Shown here: positions 17,201 through 25,018 of the stretch, in pieces
Layout of the letters: the number at the start of each line of letters is the position of its first letter
How positions within the stretch are numbered: the first letter of the stretch is position 1
Source of the DNA: Rikenellaceae bacterium
GTDB lineage: Bacteria; Bacteroidota; Bacteroidia; Bacteroidales; Rikenellaceae
Assembly: GCA_015060165.1 (NCBI GenBank)
Contig: SUZC01000010.1
Location: 1-64,000 of the forward strand
DNA: 64,000 nt
Reading direction: 5' to 3'
The notes under the pieces: generated by a model
Databases searched by the model: none
The model's input: only the letters and a program-made list of their open reading frames with translations
What the model was told of the DNA's origin: nothing
Made by a program: the position numbers and the translations under genes

Positions 17201-17781
17201 AACTCGTGAGTCGAAAGACCTGTACCTGCTGCGGGCGAGTAGGGCTGAATGGTGTAACCCTTATAGAGCAATCCCTTGTCGAAGAGCTGCTTCAGAAGCC
17301 ACCAAAGAGTCTCGATGTATTTGTTGTCGTAGGTGATATATGGGTCGTCCATATTTACCCAATAACCCATCTTGTGAGTCAAATCCTCCCAGATGTCGGT
17401 AAACTCCATCACAGCCTTGCGGCAGGTGTCGTTGTACTCCTCAATGGTGATTTTCTTGCCAATATCCTCTTTGGTGATACCCAGCTTTTTCTCCACGCCA
17501 AGCTCAACGGGCAGACCGTGAGTATCCCAACCAGCCTTACGGTGTACCAAATAACCCTGCTGAGTCTTGTATCGGCAAATAACGTCCTTGATTGTTCGAG
17601 CCATCACGTGGTGAATACCTGGCATACCATTGGCCGAGGGAGGTCCCTCGTAGAATACGAATGTTGGGTGACCTTCACGTGTGGTGATACTCTTGTGGAA
17701 CGTATCGTTGGTATCCCACTGTTTCAATACCTCATCAGCAACCTTTGCTAAGTCGAGGCCTTTGTACTCGTTGAACTTCAT
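14293..17781 (-). CDS. ileS: isoleucine-tRNA ligase
   Basis: A 1162-aa class I synthetase charging tRNA-Ile, with a CP1 editing domain. The HIGH-type signature appears as PSANGMPGIHHVM near residues 46-58 and the KMSKS signature as GNKMSKRLGN about residue 600-610; the WxxDTHGLP editing-related segment follows the first. The long C-terminal extension matches the eukaryote-like IleS type common in Bacteroidota. The ATG at 17781 (MKFNEYKG) is chosen over an upstream in-frame codon at 17826. A -7 box TATATTTG lies at 17882-17889 on the plus-strand coordinates, reading left. Confidence 0.97.
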   Translation of the reverse strand: MKFNEYKGLDLAKVADEVLKQWDTNDTFHKSITTREGHPTFVFYEGPPSANGMPGIHHVMARTIKDVICRYKTQQGYLVHRKAGWDTHGLPVELGVEKKLGITKEDIGKKITIEEYNDTCRKAVMEFTDIWEDLTHKMGYWVNMDDPYITYDNKYIETLWWLLKQLFDKGLLYKGYTIQPYSPAAGTGLSTHELNQPGCYRDVKDTTMVAQFRILEPKAEMEGWGTPVFLAWTTTPWTLPSNTALCVGPKIDYVAVRTYNGYTGEKITAVLAEPLLYTHFNKKAEGLALDSYKPGDKLIPFEVVGRWKGPELVGMHYEQLINWVKPVELDENGNWKNAADKAFRVIPGDYVTVEDGTGIVHIAPTFGADDAFVARQAGIPSLFMINKRGETRPMVDLQGKFYLMEELDEQFIKECVDAEAYKEYEGRWVKNAYDPQFTVDGRYDEAAAQAAESLDVYIAINLKGVNKAFKIEKHTHNYPHCWRTDKPVLYYPLDSWFIRTTALKERMMELNTTIHWKPESTGTGRFGKWLENLNDWNLSRSRFWGTPLPVWATEDRTELKCIGSIEELIAEIEKSIAAGNMTENPYKNFKVGDMSKENYSTENIDLHRPYVDSIILTSSKGEPMKRESDLIDVWFDSGAMPYAQIHYPFENGGADFKEVFPADFIAEGVDQTRGWFFTLHAIATMLFDSVAFKNIISNGLVLDKNGNKMSKRLGNAVDPFEVLSTYGADATRWYMISNSQPWDNLKFDKEGVDEVRRKFFGTLYNTYSFFALYANVDGFTGKETEIPVEQRPEIDRWIISLLNTLVKDVTTYLNDYDPTPAARAIQEFVGENLSNWYVRLNRKRFWGGGMSDDKLAAYQTLYTCLETVAKLAAPFAPFIADRIFTDLNAMSGRHTEESVHIAQFPVANQELINSDLEQTMDIAQRVSSMVLALRRKVNIKVRQPLTKILIPVLDPDMARHIEAVKGLIMGEVNIKDIELLNDTTGIITKRIKLNFKNFCQRYAKLAKQMAAMAATFSQEQIAAIESAAETTLEIAGETITVTPADFEITSEDMPGWLVASEGKLTVALDITVTEELRREGVARELINRIQNIRKDSGFEVTDKIRVEIEQKELVAGAIEYFADYIASQTLAVEVKAVAEPQGAVVVDSEVDEENLKIAVTRI

Positions 17782-17898
17782 AGTCTGTATATTTTTATTT
17801 TTTTGTCTCGTTTTATGAGTTGTCAAGCCTCTTTTGCTCAGTTTTTAGTCTGTATTGGCTTGGCAAAGTAGCTAAAACGTGCAAATATACATATATTA

Positions 17899-17930
17899 AT
17901 TCAAAATTCAGAATTCAGAATTCAAAATTT
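17899..17930. repeat. AATTCA/GAATTC micro-repeat upstream of ileS
   Basis: Four near-identical AATTCAAA / AATTCAGA units occur in tandem. Short AATTCAAAATTC tracts also occur at about 35737 and 60233, so this is a general feature of intergenic DNA here. Confidence 0.7.
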
Positions 17931-18003
17931 GTTGTTGCGTTATTGTTTTTCGGGCAGTCAGAGTGTTTTTGAGGCCTTGTTTGCAATTCCGCCATTACAC
18001 AAT

Positions 18004-18093
18004 AAAAAAACACGTCATTCCTCGTTTTTACATCAACCTACCTGCGGTGATGGTATTCGGTCTACGTAAAAATGCCAGAATGACGTGTTTTAT
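18004..18093. repeat. 90-nt imperfect palindrome between apt and ileS
   Basis: AAACACGTCATTC pairs with GAATGACGTGTTT at the ends, followed inwards by TTTTTAC/GTAAAAA and a 30-nt loop. There is no open frame. It may be a MITE or a structured RNA; no second copy was found in the window. Confidence 0.7.
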
Positions 18094-18123
18094 GTCATAT
18101 CCTACTTTTATGCCCGTTATGGA

Positions 18124-18167
18124 AACAAAGTGCCTGTCTACACACTTGTTAGATAGGCACATTGTTT
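18124..18167. terminator. terminator hairpin after apt
   Basis: GTGCCTGTCTA (18130-18140) pairs with TAGATAGGCAC (18150-18160), flanked by A/T tracts on both sides. It lies 17 nt past the apt stop on the minus strand. Confidence 0.75.
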
Positions 18168-18183
18168 ATTTTTAGATATTTTG

Positions 18184-18744
18184 TTACAGATGAATTATCG
18201 ACTTTACGGGGGCAATCTTTTCCAGGCGTTCCGCGCCCTTCAAAAAGTCAAGCTCGACAAGGAAGATAAACTCGTCAATCACCACCTTGTACTCCTTGCC
18301 ATCTTTTATGATTCTCTGCTCCATCATTGATTGGGCTATTCCTTCGGCAGTACCTCCCGTTGCAAGCAAATCATCGAGGATCGAGATGTGGATTTCATCA
18401 CCATCAGCCTTGGCTGCAGCTATATCGCTCAGACGGTAGAAGAGGTGATCGGAACCATACTCCTTTTCAATCTCCACGTCGCACAAATCGCCCTCATTGT
18501 AAGGCAGTTTGCCACTCTTGCGAATGGGTATAATCGACTGTACCTCCTCCTTGGCAAGCATCAGCGGAGCTGAGAAAAGGAATCCTCTGGCTTCAGGGGC
18601 TGCGATGTTGGGGGCCGTCAGGCGGTTGCCAATCTCTTCAATGAGCTGGGCGAAGATTTTTTTGTCCTGCAAAAGAGGAATTATGTCTACGAAAACGATA
18701 CCCTCTTTTGGGAAATCTTTGTAAAATTTGAGCGCGTTTTTCAT
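18184..18744 (-). CDS. apt: adenine phosphoribosyltransferase
   Basis: A 186-aa purine-salvage enzyme that makes AMP from adenine and PRPP. The N-terminal FPKEGIVFVDIIPLL and the PRPP-binding loop SILDDLLATGGTAEGIA (near 121-137) identify Apt; the EARGFLFSAPLM segment is also conserved. It is monocistronic, with a terminator hairpin just past the stop and a -7 box TACTTTTG (plus coordinates 18822-18829). Confidence 0.93.
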   Translation of the reverse strand: MKNALKFYKDFPKEGIVFVDIIPLLQDKKIFAQLIEEIGNRLTAPNIAAPEARGFLFSAPLMLAKEEVQSIIPIRKSGKLPYNEGDLCDVEIEKEYGSDHLFYRLSDIAAAKADGDEIHISILDDLLATGGTAEGIAQSMMEQRIIKDGKEYKVVIDEFIFLVELDFLKGAERLEKIAPVKSIIHL

Positions 18745-18930
18745 CTCAGTTATTCTTTTGTTGGTAATCTCTAAGTGGTGTTAAAAGGCCATAATATGTG
18801 CCATAAAAACAGTAATCTTTACAAAAGTACTCTTTTTTTTGATATTGTCCACCGATTTTATGCGTATAATGAGGTGTTTTTTGTTTTTTTTCCTATCTTT
18901 GCATCAATTGGAAAATAATGAACTTAAAAA

Positions 18931-19830
18931 ATGCCGAAGTTTTATGACAAGGTAAATGTCCTGAAGAAACCCGAGTGGCTTAAAATTCGCTTGCAAAGTG
19001 ACGAAGGTTCTGCCGAGGTGGAGCGTATCGTCAAAGAGCATTCATTGCATACGATATGTAGCAGTGGATTGTGTCCGAATAAGGCCGAGTGTTGGCGTCG
19101 AAGAACCGCCACATTTATGATTTTGGGTGATATCTGTACGCGTGGATGCAAATTCTGCGCGACAAAGACTGGCAAACCCCTTGCTCCCGAAGCCTCCGAG
19201 CCCGAAAAAGTGGCGGAGAGTGTAAGGCTTATGGGACTTCGACACGTTGTCGTGACTTCTGTCACGCGTGATGACCTTCCCGATGGTGGAGCTGCTCATT
19301 GGGCCGCAACGGTGGAGGCTATCCGCAAAGAGAATCCCGACGCAACAATTGAGCTCCTTATTCCCGATTTGGATGCAAGGGCCGATTTAATTGAGATTGT
19401 GGCCGCATCCAAGCCCGATATTATCGGGCATAACATCGAAACCGTCGAGCGACTCACCCCTGAGGTACGTGCTCGTGCGAAGTATCGCACCAGCCTCCGT
19501 ACATTGGAGATTATCTCCCAGATGGGCGCAGTCTCGAAGAGTGGACTGATGGTCGGACTTGGCGAGAGCGATGATGAAGTTTTACAAACACTTCGAGACC
19601 TGCGTAGTGTAGGTGTCGAAATTGTGACGCTTGGTCAGTACCTTCGACCCTCATTGGAGCACTATCCCGTTGCGGCGTATATCACTCCTGAAAAATTCGA
19701 ATGGTACAGACTCCAAGCTTTGGAGATGGGTTTCAGCTATTGCGCAAGTGCGCCCATGGTGCGCTCGTCGTATTTGGCCGATGCTGCATTGGAGAGCGTC
19801 AAGTGTAAAATTGCTGCCCAGAACGCGTAG
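18931..19830 (+). CDS. lipA: lipoyl synthase
   Basis: A 299-aa radical-SAM enzyme that inserts two sulfurs into protein-bound octanoyl groups. The auxiliary cluster cysteines are in TICSSGLCPNKAECW (C43, C48, C54) and the radical-SAM CxxxCxxC is in DICTRGCKFCAT (C69, C73, C76). The C-terminal RSSY motif is present (MVRSSYLAD). A -7 box TATCTTTG lies at 18894-18901. lipB follows after 75 nt, then recJ after 14 nt, giving a lipA-lipB-recJ operon. Confidence 0.97.
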   Translation: MPKFYDKVNVLKKPEWLKIRLQSDEGSAEVERIVKEHSLHTICSSGLCPNKAECWRRRTATFMILGDICTRGCKFCATKTGKPLAPEASEPEKVAESVRLMGLRHVVVTSVTRDDLPDGGAAHWAATVEAIRKENPDATIELLIPDLDARADLIEIVAASKPDIIGHNIETVERLTPEVRARAKYRTSLRTLEIISQMGAVSKSGLMVGLGESDDEVLQTLRDLRSVGVEIVTLGQYLRPSLEHYPVAAYITPEKFEWYRLQALEMGFSYCASAPMVRSSYLADAALESVKCKIAAQNA

Positions 19831-19905
19831 GATCCCCTAGGCGTAGAGAAAAGTGGCTGCGAGTATTCGTTGCCTAAGTGTGTGTGGTAGTCGATTATAG
19901 GCGAG

Positions 19906-20652
19906 ATGGTGGAGGTATTGTACAGAGATTTGGGCCGTATGAGCTATGGCGAATGTTGGGATTTACAACATTTGCTCTTTGGGCGTATCCTCGATTCAAA
20001 GTCGGGGTCTGCGGTTGAATCTGTGGCGTTGAGTGATTCTCAGAAGGCGATTGCTCCTGAGTGGGATTCGATCGTTGAGGCCGATTGCGGCGGCGAATTA
20101 CTTCTCGTTGAACACAATCCTGTATACACGTTGGGCAAGAGCGGCAAGGCCGAGAATATGCTTGTCCCGGAGGCCTACCTTCGTTCGATAGGAGCAGAAT
20201 TCTATCGTATCGAGCGTGGGGGAGATATCACTTTTCACGGTCCCGGGCAGATTGTCGGTTATCCTATTCTCGATTTGGAGAAGTTGGGTATAGGCCTGCG
20301 CCAATATATCGATGCTATTGAGCAAGCCATCATCGACGTATGTGCCGATTGGGGTGTTGAGGCTGGTCGCATTGAGGGTGCTTCGGGAGTATGGATTGAC
20401 CCCGAAAGTGCGCGAGCAAGAAAGATTTGCGCAATAGGAGTGCGATCTTCGCGTTATGTTACGATGCACGGTTTTGCGATGAATGTGTCGACCGATTTGC
20501 GATACTTCTCGCATATTAACCCTTGCGGATTTGTCGACAAGGGTGTTACGAGCCTAAGCCGTGAGGTAGGCCAAGATATAGCTCTGGAAATTGTTAAGGA
20601 GCAGATAGCGAAACACTTAGCTGAGAGATTAAATGTTAAAATATATAAATAA
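19906..20652 (+). CDS. lipB: octanoyl-ACP:protein N-octanoyltransferase
   Basis: A 248-aa transferase that moves octanoate from acyl carrier protein to lipoyl domains, the substrate of LipA. RGGDITFHGPGQIVGYP (104-120) is the family signature, and the catalytic Lys and Cys are in KICAIGV and INPCGFVDKG. An extra stretch at about 31-62 between the first helices is longer than in E. coli. It lies between lipA and recJ on the same strand. Confidence 0.95.
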   Translation: MVEVLYRDLGRMSYGECWDLQHLLFGRILDSKSGSAVESVALSDSQKAIAPEWDSIVEADCGGELLLVEHNPVYTLGKSGKAENMLVPEAYLRSIGAEFYRIERGGDITFHGPGQIVGYPILDLEKLGIGLRQYIDAIEQAIIDVCADWGVEAGRIEGASGVWIDPESARARKICAIGVRSSRYVTMHGFAMNVSTDLRYFSHINPCGFVDKGVTSLSREVGQDIALEIVKEQIAKHLAERLNVKIYK

Positions 20653-20666
20653 TAAAATTGTAAGTT

Positions 20667-22430
20667 ATGCCTATACAGAAGCGTTGGGTTGTGAGATCCC
20701 AAGGCGCTCAGGAGGCTGTTGTTCGATTGTCGAACCACCTCCGTATGTCGCCCGTGCTCACGAACCTACTAGTTCAGAGAGGCATAGACACCGTAGAAAA
20801 GGCTAATAAATTTTTTAATCCGCAGCTCTCCGATCTGCACGATCCGTTCCTGATGAAGGATATGGATAAGGCGGTCGAGCGCATTGAGCGTGCCGTGGCC
20901 AATAACGAGAAGATTATGGTCTATGGCGACTATGATGTCGACGGTACAACAGCCGTAGCTTTGGTTTATAAATTTTTGAAGCAGATAGGTCACAAGAACC
21001 TAGTTTTCTACATCCCCGACCGTTATAACGACGGTTACGGTATATCGGTAAAGGGTATTGATTCGGCGGCACGTAAGGGTGTGACGTTGATGATTGCTCT
21101 CGATTGCGGCATTAAAGCCGTAGAAAAGGTTGTTTATGCGAGTGAGAAGGGCGTAGATTGTATTATCTGCGACCACCATCTTCCGGCAGAGGAGATTCCC
21201 TCAGCCGTAGCAGTTCTCGATCCAAAACGCAACGATTGCAACTATCCGTTTGATGAGTTGTCGGGTTGCGGAGTTGGTTTTAAACTCGTTCAGGCTTATG
21301 CTCAGAAGCACGGTATCCCGTTCAAGGATATTGAGCATCTGTTGGATTTGCTGGTAGTGAGTATTGCGTCAGACATAGTCCCGCTTACGGGTGAGAATCG
21401 AATCTTGGCCTATTATGGTTTGGAGCGATTGAATCGTATGCCCTCGTCGGGTCTGTTGTCGATAATCAAGATATGTGGCTTGGAGCGCCACAATATCACA
21501 ATCGACGATATTGTCTTCAAGATTGGTCCACGTATCAATGCCGCAGGGCGTATGCGTATGGACGAGAATGATGAAAATGCGGCTCCTTCGGGAGGCTTTG
21601 CGGCCGTTGAGCTGCTTGTTGAGGGTAACGAGAAGCAGGCCCGCGAGTTCTGTGATGTGATAGATGCCTATAATCAGGATCGTAAGAATATCGACCGTAG
21701 CGTGACGCAGGAGGCTCACGATTACATCGAGTCGCATCCTGAGATGAAGGAGCATAAGAGTACGGTTATCTATAATCCTAAGTGGATGAAGGGTATCGTG
21801 GGAATCGTGGCTTCGCGTCTGATTGAGACTTACTATCGTCCTACGGTAGTGCTCACTATGAGTAATGGTTTCGTGACTGGTTCGGCGCGTTCGGTTCCAG
21901 GCTTCGACCTCTATCAGGCCGTAGAGTCTTGCTCGGATTTGCTGGAAAACTTTGGTGGCCATATGTATGCCGCGGGTCTTACGATGAAGCCTGAGAATGT
22001 AGATGCCTTCACCAAGCGATTCAACGACTATGTCGATGAACATATTGATCCGCAGATTTTGGTTCCTCAGGTCGATATTGATAGCGAGTTGCTATTCTCT
22101 GATATCACGCCTGCGTTCCATCGCCAGCTCAATAGCTTCCAGCCGTTTGGCCCAGGTAACACAGCCCCGGTCTTTGTAACCTATGGAGCAAGCTCGCACG
22201 GCGAAGTGAAGTTGGTGGGTGCAGATTTGGAGCATCTGAGAATGGATCTGGTACAGCGGGAGAAGCCCAATACGGCGATTCAGACTATTGCCTTCCAGCA
22301 GCCTACTCATTACGATTGGATCCGTGCTGGTCGTCCGATAGATGTATGCTATCAGATTGTGGAGAACCATTATCGTGGAATGGTGACTACGCAGTTACGT
22401 ATCAAAGACATTAAGACTGTCGAAAAATAG
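20667..22430 (+). CDS. recJ: single-stranded-DNA exonuclease RecJ
   Basis: A 587-aa 5'-3' ssDNA exonuclease of the DHH superfamily, used in recombination and mismatch repair. MVYGDYDVDGTTAVAL (motif I), MIALDCGIKA (motif II), CDHHLPAE (motif III, DHH) and VLDPKR are visible in the first half; the DHHA1 region GFVTGSARSVPGFDLYQAV and FGGHMYAAG follow. Length is typical. The stop is 6 nt before repeat copy B. Confidence 0.96.
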   Translation: MPIQKRWVVRSQGAQEAVVRLSNHLRMSPVLTNLLVQRGIDTVEKANKFFNPQLSDLHDPFLMKDMDKAVERIERAVANNEKIMVYGDYDVDGTTAVALVYKFLKQIGHKNLVFYIPDRYNDGYGISVKGIDSAARKGVTLMIALDCGIKAVEKVVYASEKGVDCIICDHHLPAEEIPSAVAVLDPKRNDCNYPFDELSGCGVGFKLVQAYAQKHGIPFKDIEHLLDLLVVSIASDIVPLTGENRILAYYGLERLNRMPSSGLLSIIKICGLERHNITIDDIVFKIGPRINAAGRMRMDENDENAAPSGGFAAVELLVEGNEKQAREFCDVIDAYNQDRKNIDRSVTQEAHDYIESHPEMKEHKSTVIYNPKWMKGIVGIVASRLIETYYRPTVVLTMSNGFVTGSARSVPGFDLYQAVESCSDLLENFGGHMYAAGLTMKPENVDAFTKRFNDYVDEHIDPQILVPQVDIDSELLFSDITPAFHRQLNSFQPFGPGNTAPVFVTYGASSHGEVKLVGADLEHLRMDLVQREKPNTAIQTIAFQQPTHYDWIRAGRPIDVCYQIVENHYRGMVTTQLRIKDIKTVEK

Positions 22431-22436
22431 GTGTTG

Positions 22437-22558
22437 AAAACCGTCTAATGTGGCTCTTTTGGCATCTGCCTTGTGCCTGAAATCCTCACATACGATTAGT
22501 ATGCTGCGGTTTCATTCACTGCGAGCAGCTTCAAAATAGCTCACATTATACGATTTTC
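22437..22558 (+). repeat. covarying ~120-nt palindromic repeat, copy B
   Basis: Arms carry AATGTG in the left and CACATT in the right, where copy A has AATTTG and CAAATT. The apical stem is CATAC/GTATG instead of TTTAC/GTAAA, and the next stem is GAAATCC/GGTTTC. It starts 6 nt after the recJ stop and ends with a T4 run. Confidence 0.9.
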
Positions 22559-22603
22559 GTGAGGTGGGTATTTTGAGTTTTTACTCAACATATAAAGAAA
22601 AAA

Positions 22604-22812
22604 TGCAGGCTGTGCCGTTGCGGTAGGTAGCGAGTCCAGCCGACGTTGGATAGAATATATCCGATGTATTATCAGAATAAGGTGCAGGTTGTGCCGATTC
22701 AGTAATGAGTAAGGCCACTAGCCATTGAAAGAAAATAGCTTTCAATAGAATTGATGAGGATGAGGTTGAGGTTGTGTCGTTACGGTAATGAGAACGACAA
22801 CCCGCCTCGGAG
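22604..22812 (+). repeat. three degenerate ~75-nt units ahead of rnpB
   Basis: Units begin GCAGGCTGTGCCGTTGCGGTA (22604), GCAGGTTGTGCCGATTCAGTA (22684) and GAGGTTGTGTCGTTACGGTA (22768). Each ends near a complementary CAGCC, TAGCC or CAACC, so each can form a hairpin. No protein is encoded. Confidence 0.55.
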
Positions 22813-22821
22813 ACGAAAAAT

Positions 22822-23180
22822 TTGCAAGTGCGCTCTATCGCTGCCTGCTAGTCAGGGGGAGGAAAGTCCGAGCAACACAGAGCACCGCACGAGTTAACGG
22901 CTCGATGTCCGTAAGGGTGTAGTAGCGTAACAGAGAATAACCGCCTATGTCGGCTTCGGCTGGCAGGTAAGGGTGAAAAGGTGGGGTAAGAGCCCACCGC
23001 AGCGGCAGTAATGTCGTCTGGCCGTACGCCTTGCGGGTTGCAAGACCGCGTATACCGACAATTAAGGGTTGCTCGCCCAATGTCGGGGGGTAGGTTGCTA
23101 GAGGCTGTGGGTGACCGCAGTCGTAGATAAATGATAGAGGCCCTCTTGGGGGTACAGAACTCGGCTTATAGTGCTTGCAA
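22822..23180 (+). ncRNA. rnpB: RNase P RNA
   Basis: The catalytic RNA of RNase P, which matures tRNA 5' ends. Universal elements are visible in order: GGGGGAGGAAAGTCCGAGC (P4/CR I), ACAGAGAATAACCGCC, GGTAAGGGTGAAAAGGTG, GGTAAGAGCCCACCGC, AGATAAATGATAGAGGCCC and the 3' ACAGAACTCGGCTTAT. P1 is closed by TTGCAAGTGC with GTGCTTGCAA. It is bacterial type A-like, about 359 nt, followed by a terminator. Confidence 0.95.
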
Positions 23181-23187
23181 TAGTATG

Positions 23188-23221
23188 CCCGACCACCACA
23201 ATGGTGGTCGGGTTTTTTTTT
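23188..23221 (+). terminator. rnpB terminator
   Basis: CCCGACCACCA pairs with TGGTGGTCGGG, followed by a T9 run. Confidence 0.95.
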
Positions 23222-23274
23222 GTCGATTTTATCGAAGGGCGTGGAATTCTGTTTTAAGACGGGGATATGGAGGC

Positions 23275-23934
23275 TCACTTAAAAATTAAGAATTTCTCGT
23301 GAGGCGTCATGCAGTGGGCGCAGCGATAGGTGCTTAGCTCTTTGTCGCTCAACTTGCCGCATACGGGACATACGGTGTAATGAGCTTGATGGATGGTGTC
23401 GGCGGTGTTGCTGCGTTGTAATTCGTGGCGCAGGATGAGAATCTGCTCTACGTCGCTTGCATCGCTCCACGTCAGCATACGTGCAATGTAGCGATTACCC
23501 TCGTTGAGAGTTTGTAATATTATATTGTGTATATGCTCGGAGTGATATGCGCTCTTTTCGTCGCAGATTATCTGCATATGCCTGCGTGTGTCGTACATCG
23601 TGGCATCGACACTTACTGGTATGTGGTGTATGCCGCCCAACGATTCAATAGCCTTTATGCAGTTTTGGCACTGTATGGCATCGGCTTGCGATATGGCTCG
23701 CAGGAGTACGGCTTGATTGTGCAACCCCTCCTTTTCGGCGAAGGTCGAGTATTGTGCGTATCGCAGACTCTGGCGATGCTTGATTCTTGCCAGGTCGTTT
23801 AATTGTTGCAGAGTGTCGTACCATAGATATTCGCTCTTCTGCTGGGGCCGCACTCGGCTCTCGACGTATACAGCCAACAGAGCCACTGCTCCAATCAGAA
23901 AGGCTGCTATAAATGGAGTTATAATTCGTTTCAT
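23275..23934 (-). CDS. membrane-anchored rubrerythrin-like protein with degenerate diiron region
   Basis: A 219-aa protein with one N-terminal membrane helix (5-24). The central helices resemble rubrerythrin (YAQYSTFAEKEGLHNQAVLLRAISQAD; a second EGNRYIARML helix), and the C-terminus is a rubredoxin-like knuckle, CPVC...CAHC (C189, C192, C205, C208). Key diiron residues appear lost: the first-helix Glu is replaced (KHRQS) and the ExxH of the second helix reads ADAIQ. Peroxidase activity is therefore doubtful. The ATG at 23934 is chosen over 23979. It is separated from rpmH by two hairpins. Confidence 0.65.
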   Translation of the reverse strand: MKRIITPFIAAFLIGAVALLAVYVESRVRPQQKSEYLWYDTLQQLNDLARIKHRQSLRYAQYSTFAEKEGLHNQAVLLRAISQADAIQCQNCIKAIESLGGIHHIPVSVDATMYDTRRHMQIICDEKSAYHSEHIHNIILQTLNEGNRYIARMLTWSDASDVEQILILRHELQRSNTADTIHQAHYTVCPVCGKLSDKELSTYRCAHCMTPHEKFLIFK

Positions 23935-23971
23935 ACCCTCAGGTGGAGCATAAATTATGCCGCAGAGGATA

Positions 23972-24028
23972 AAAAACAAGAGGGAACCGCGTCCGATTCC
24001 CTCTTATTTTTCCGACTTAATCGGAAAA
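23972..24028 (-). terminator. two hairpins after rpmH
   Basis: On the minus strand the first hairpin is TTTTCCGATTAAGTCGGAAAA (24008-24028) and the second AAGAGGGAA/TTCCCTCTT (23978-24005), followed by a TGTTTTTT run. Together they end rpmH transcription. Confidence 0.85.
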
Positions 24029-24190
24029 TTAAGCATACTTAAATGTTGACTCATCTGATACGGTCAACTTCTTACGTCCCTTAGCGCGACGTGCAGCCAA
24101 AACCTTGCGGCCGTTAGCTGTTGCCATTCTCTGACGGAATCCGTGCTTGTTGATTCTCTTACGACGAGAAGGCTGGTAAGTTCTTTTCAT
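24029..24190 (-). CDS. rpmH: 50S ribosomal protein L34
   Basis: A 53-aa ribosomal protein. The start [19 protein letters not shown], then the basic core [17 protein letters not shown], are the L34 signature; the C-terminal [11 protein letters not shown] is a short extension common in Bacteroidota. It is monocistronic here, with a 204-nt gap to the upstream DUF4924 gene and a double hairpin after its stop. dnaA and rnpA, its usual partners in other phyla, are not adjacent. Confidence 0.96.
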   Translation of the reverse strand: MKRTYQPSRRKRINKHGFRQRMATANGRKVLAARRAKGRKKLTVSDESTFKYA

Positions 24191-24394
24191 TGCCATAACG
24201 ATATCGTTTTTGTGTTTGTGTCAATTAATTTCACATCGATTACGTCTGTTCGTAATCTTCTGCGAGGTGCAAAGGTAAGCCTTTTTTCCTATTTCGCAAA
24301 AATATTTCAAATAAAAACGTCCTCGATTCGTGTTTTACCCCATTTTCACCCTTGAAAAGCTTTGATATTACCCCTTTTAGCTCATAAATTGCTG

Positions 24395-24952
24395 TTACAT
24401 ATCCTTAAAGAGGTCCACCTCGCCCTGTTCGACCTTTCTATACATATCGGCAAGCTCGGCTACAACGGGCGAAACCAATTCGATGGTATCTTTGATAGTT
24501 TCGGTGCGTTTCTTGTCGCCTTTTATGCGGTAGAGCATTGCGGCATAGAGCGCACGAAAACAGATTTCTGTATCCGAAACATCCTCCTTTTTTATCATTG
24601 TGCGCAACTGAGGCAGCTGAGGTAGAAGACGTGCGAACGTTGCACGATAATGTTCTCCGATGGGGTTGTGCATCAGCTGCAAATGCAGGTTATGCATATC
24701 GGCTATAAGGTGTATAGTGTGTTCTAGATGGCCACTCTCCTCCTTACCTTCTTTGCGTAGCAGGTTTACTATATCCATATACCACAATAAGTATATGTGT
24801 TTCTGTTCTTCATCAACCTGACGTGGAGCCACCAGTTGAGAGTATATCGCCTCGGGACTGAATTGCAAGGCTCTGAGCAGGTCCTCCAATTGCCATAGGT
24901 AGAGTATGTATTCTGCTATGTTCTCTTTGCGTTTTGCTTGTGCTATATCCAT
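24395..24952 (-). CDS. DUF4924-family protein
   Basis: A 185-aa all-helical cytoplasmic protein beginning MDIAQAKRKENIAEYILYLWQ, the characteristic start of the Bacteroidota family DUF4924. Conserved-looking His and acidic residues (LHLQLMHNP, EVDLFKDM) have no known role. It is the last gene of a minus-strand run cdd-rluA-dtd-nuclease-DUF4924. Function unknown. Confidence 0.75.
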   Translation of the reverse strand: MDIAQAKRKENIAEYILYLWQLEDLLRALQFSPEAIYSQLVAPRQVDEEQKHIYLLWYMDIVNLLRKEGKEESGHLEHTIHLIADMHNLHLQLMHNPIGEHYRATFARLLPQLPQLRTMIKKEDVSDTEICFRALYAAMLYRIKGDKKRTETIKDTIELVSPVVAELADMYRKVEQGEVDLFKDM

Positions 24953-25018
24953 ATCTTAAATGTATATCGTTTATTATGAGCGACTTTTACCGCTGCTTGA
25001 TTGCAGACTTGAAAATGT

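Noticed and set aside
22437..22558. Repeat copies as a CRISPR array
   Set aside because: Units are kilobases apart, not evenly spaced, with no spacers and no cas gene; the conserved feature is the fold, not the sequence.
22835..23278. 147-codon minus-strand open frame
   Set aside because: It is fully antisense to RNase P RNA; the translation has no protein-like features.
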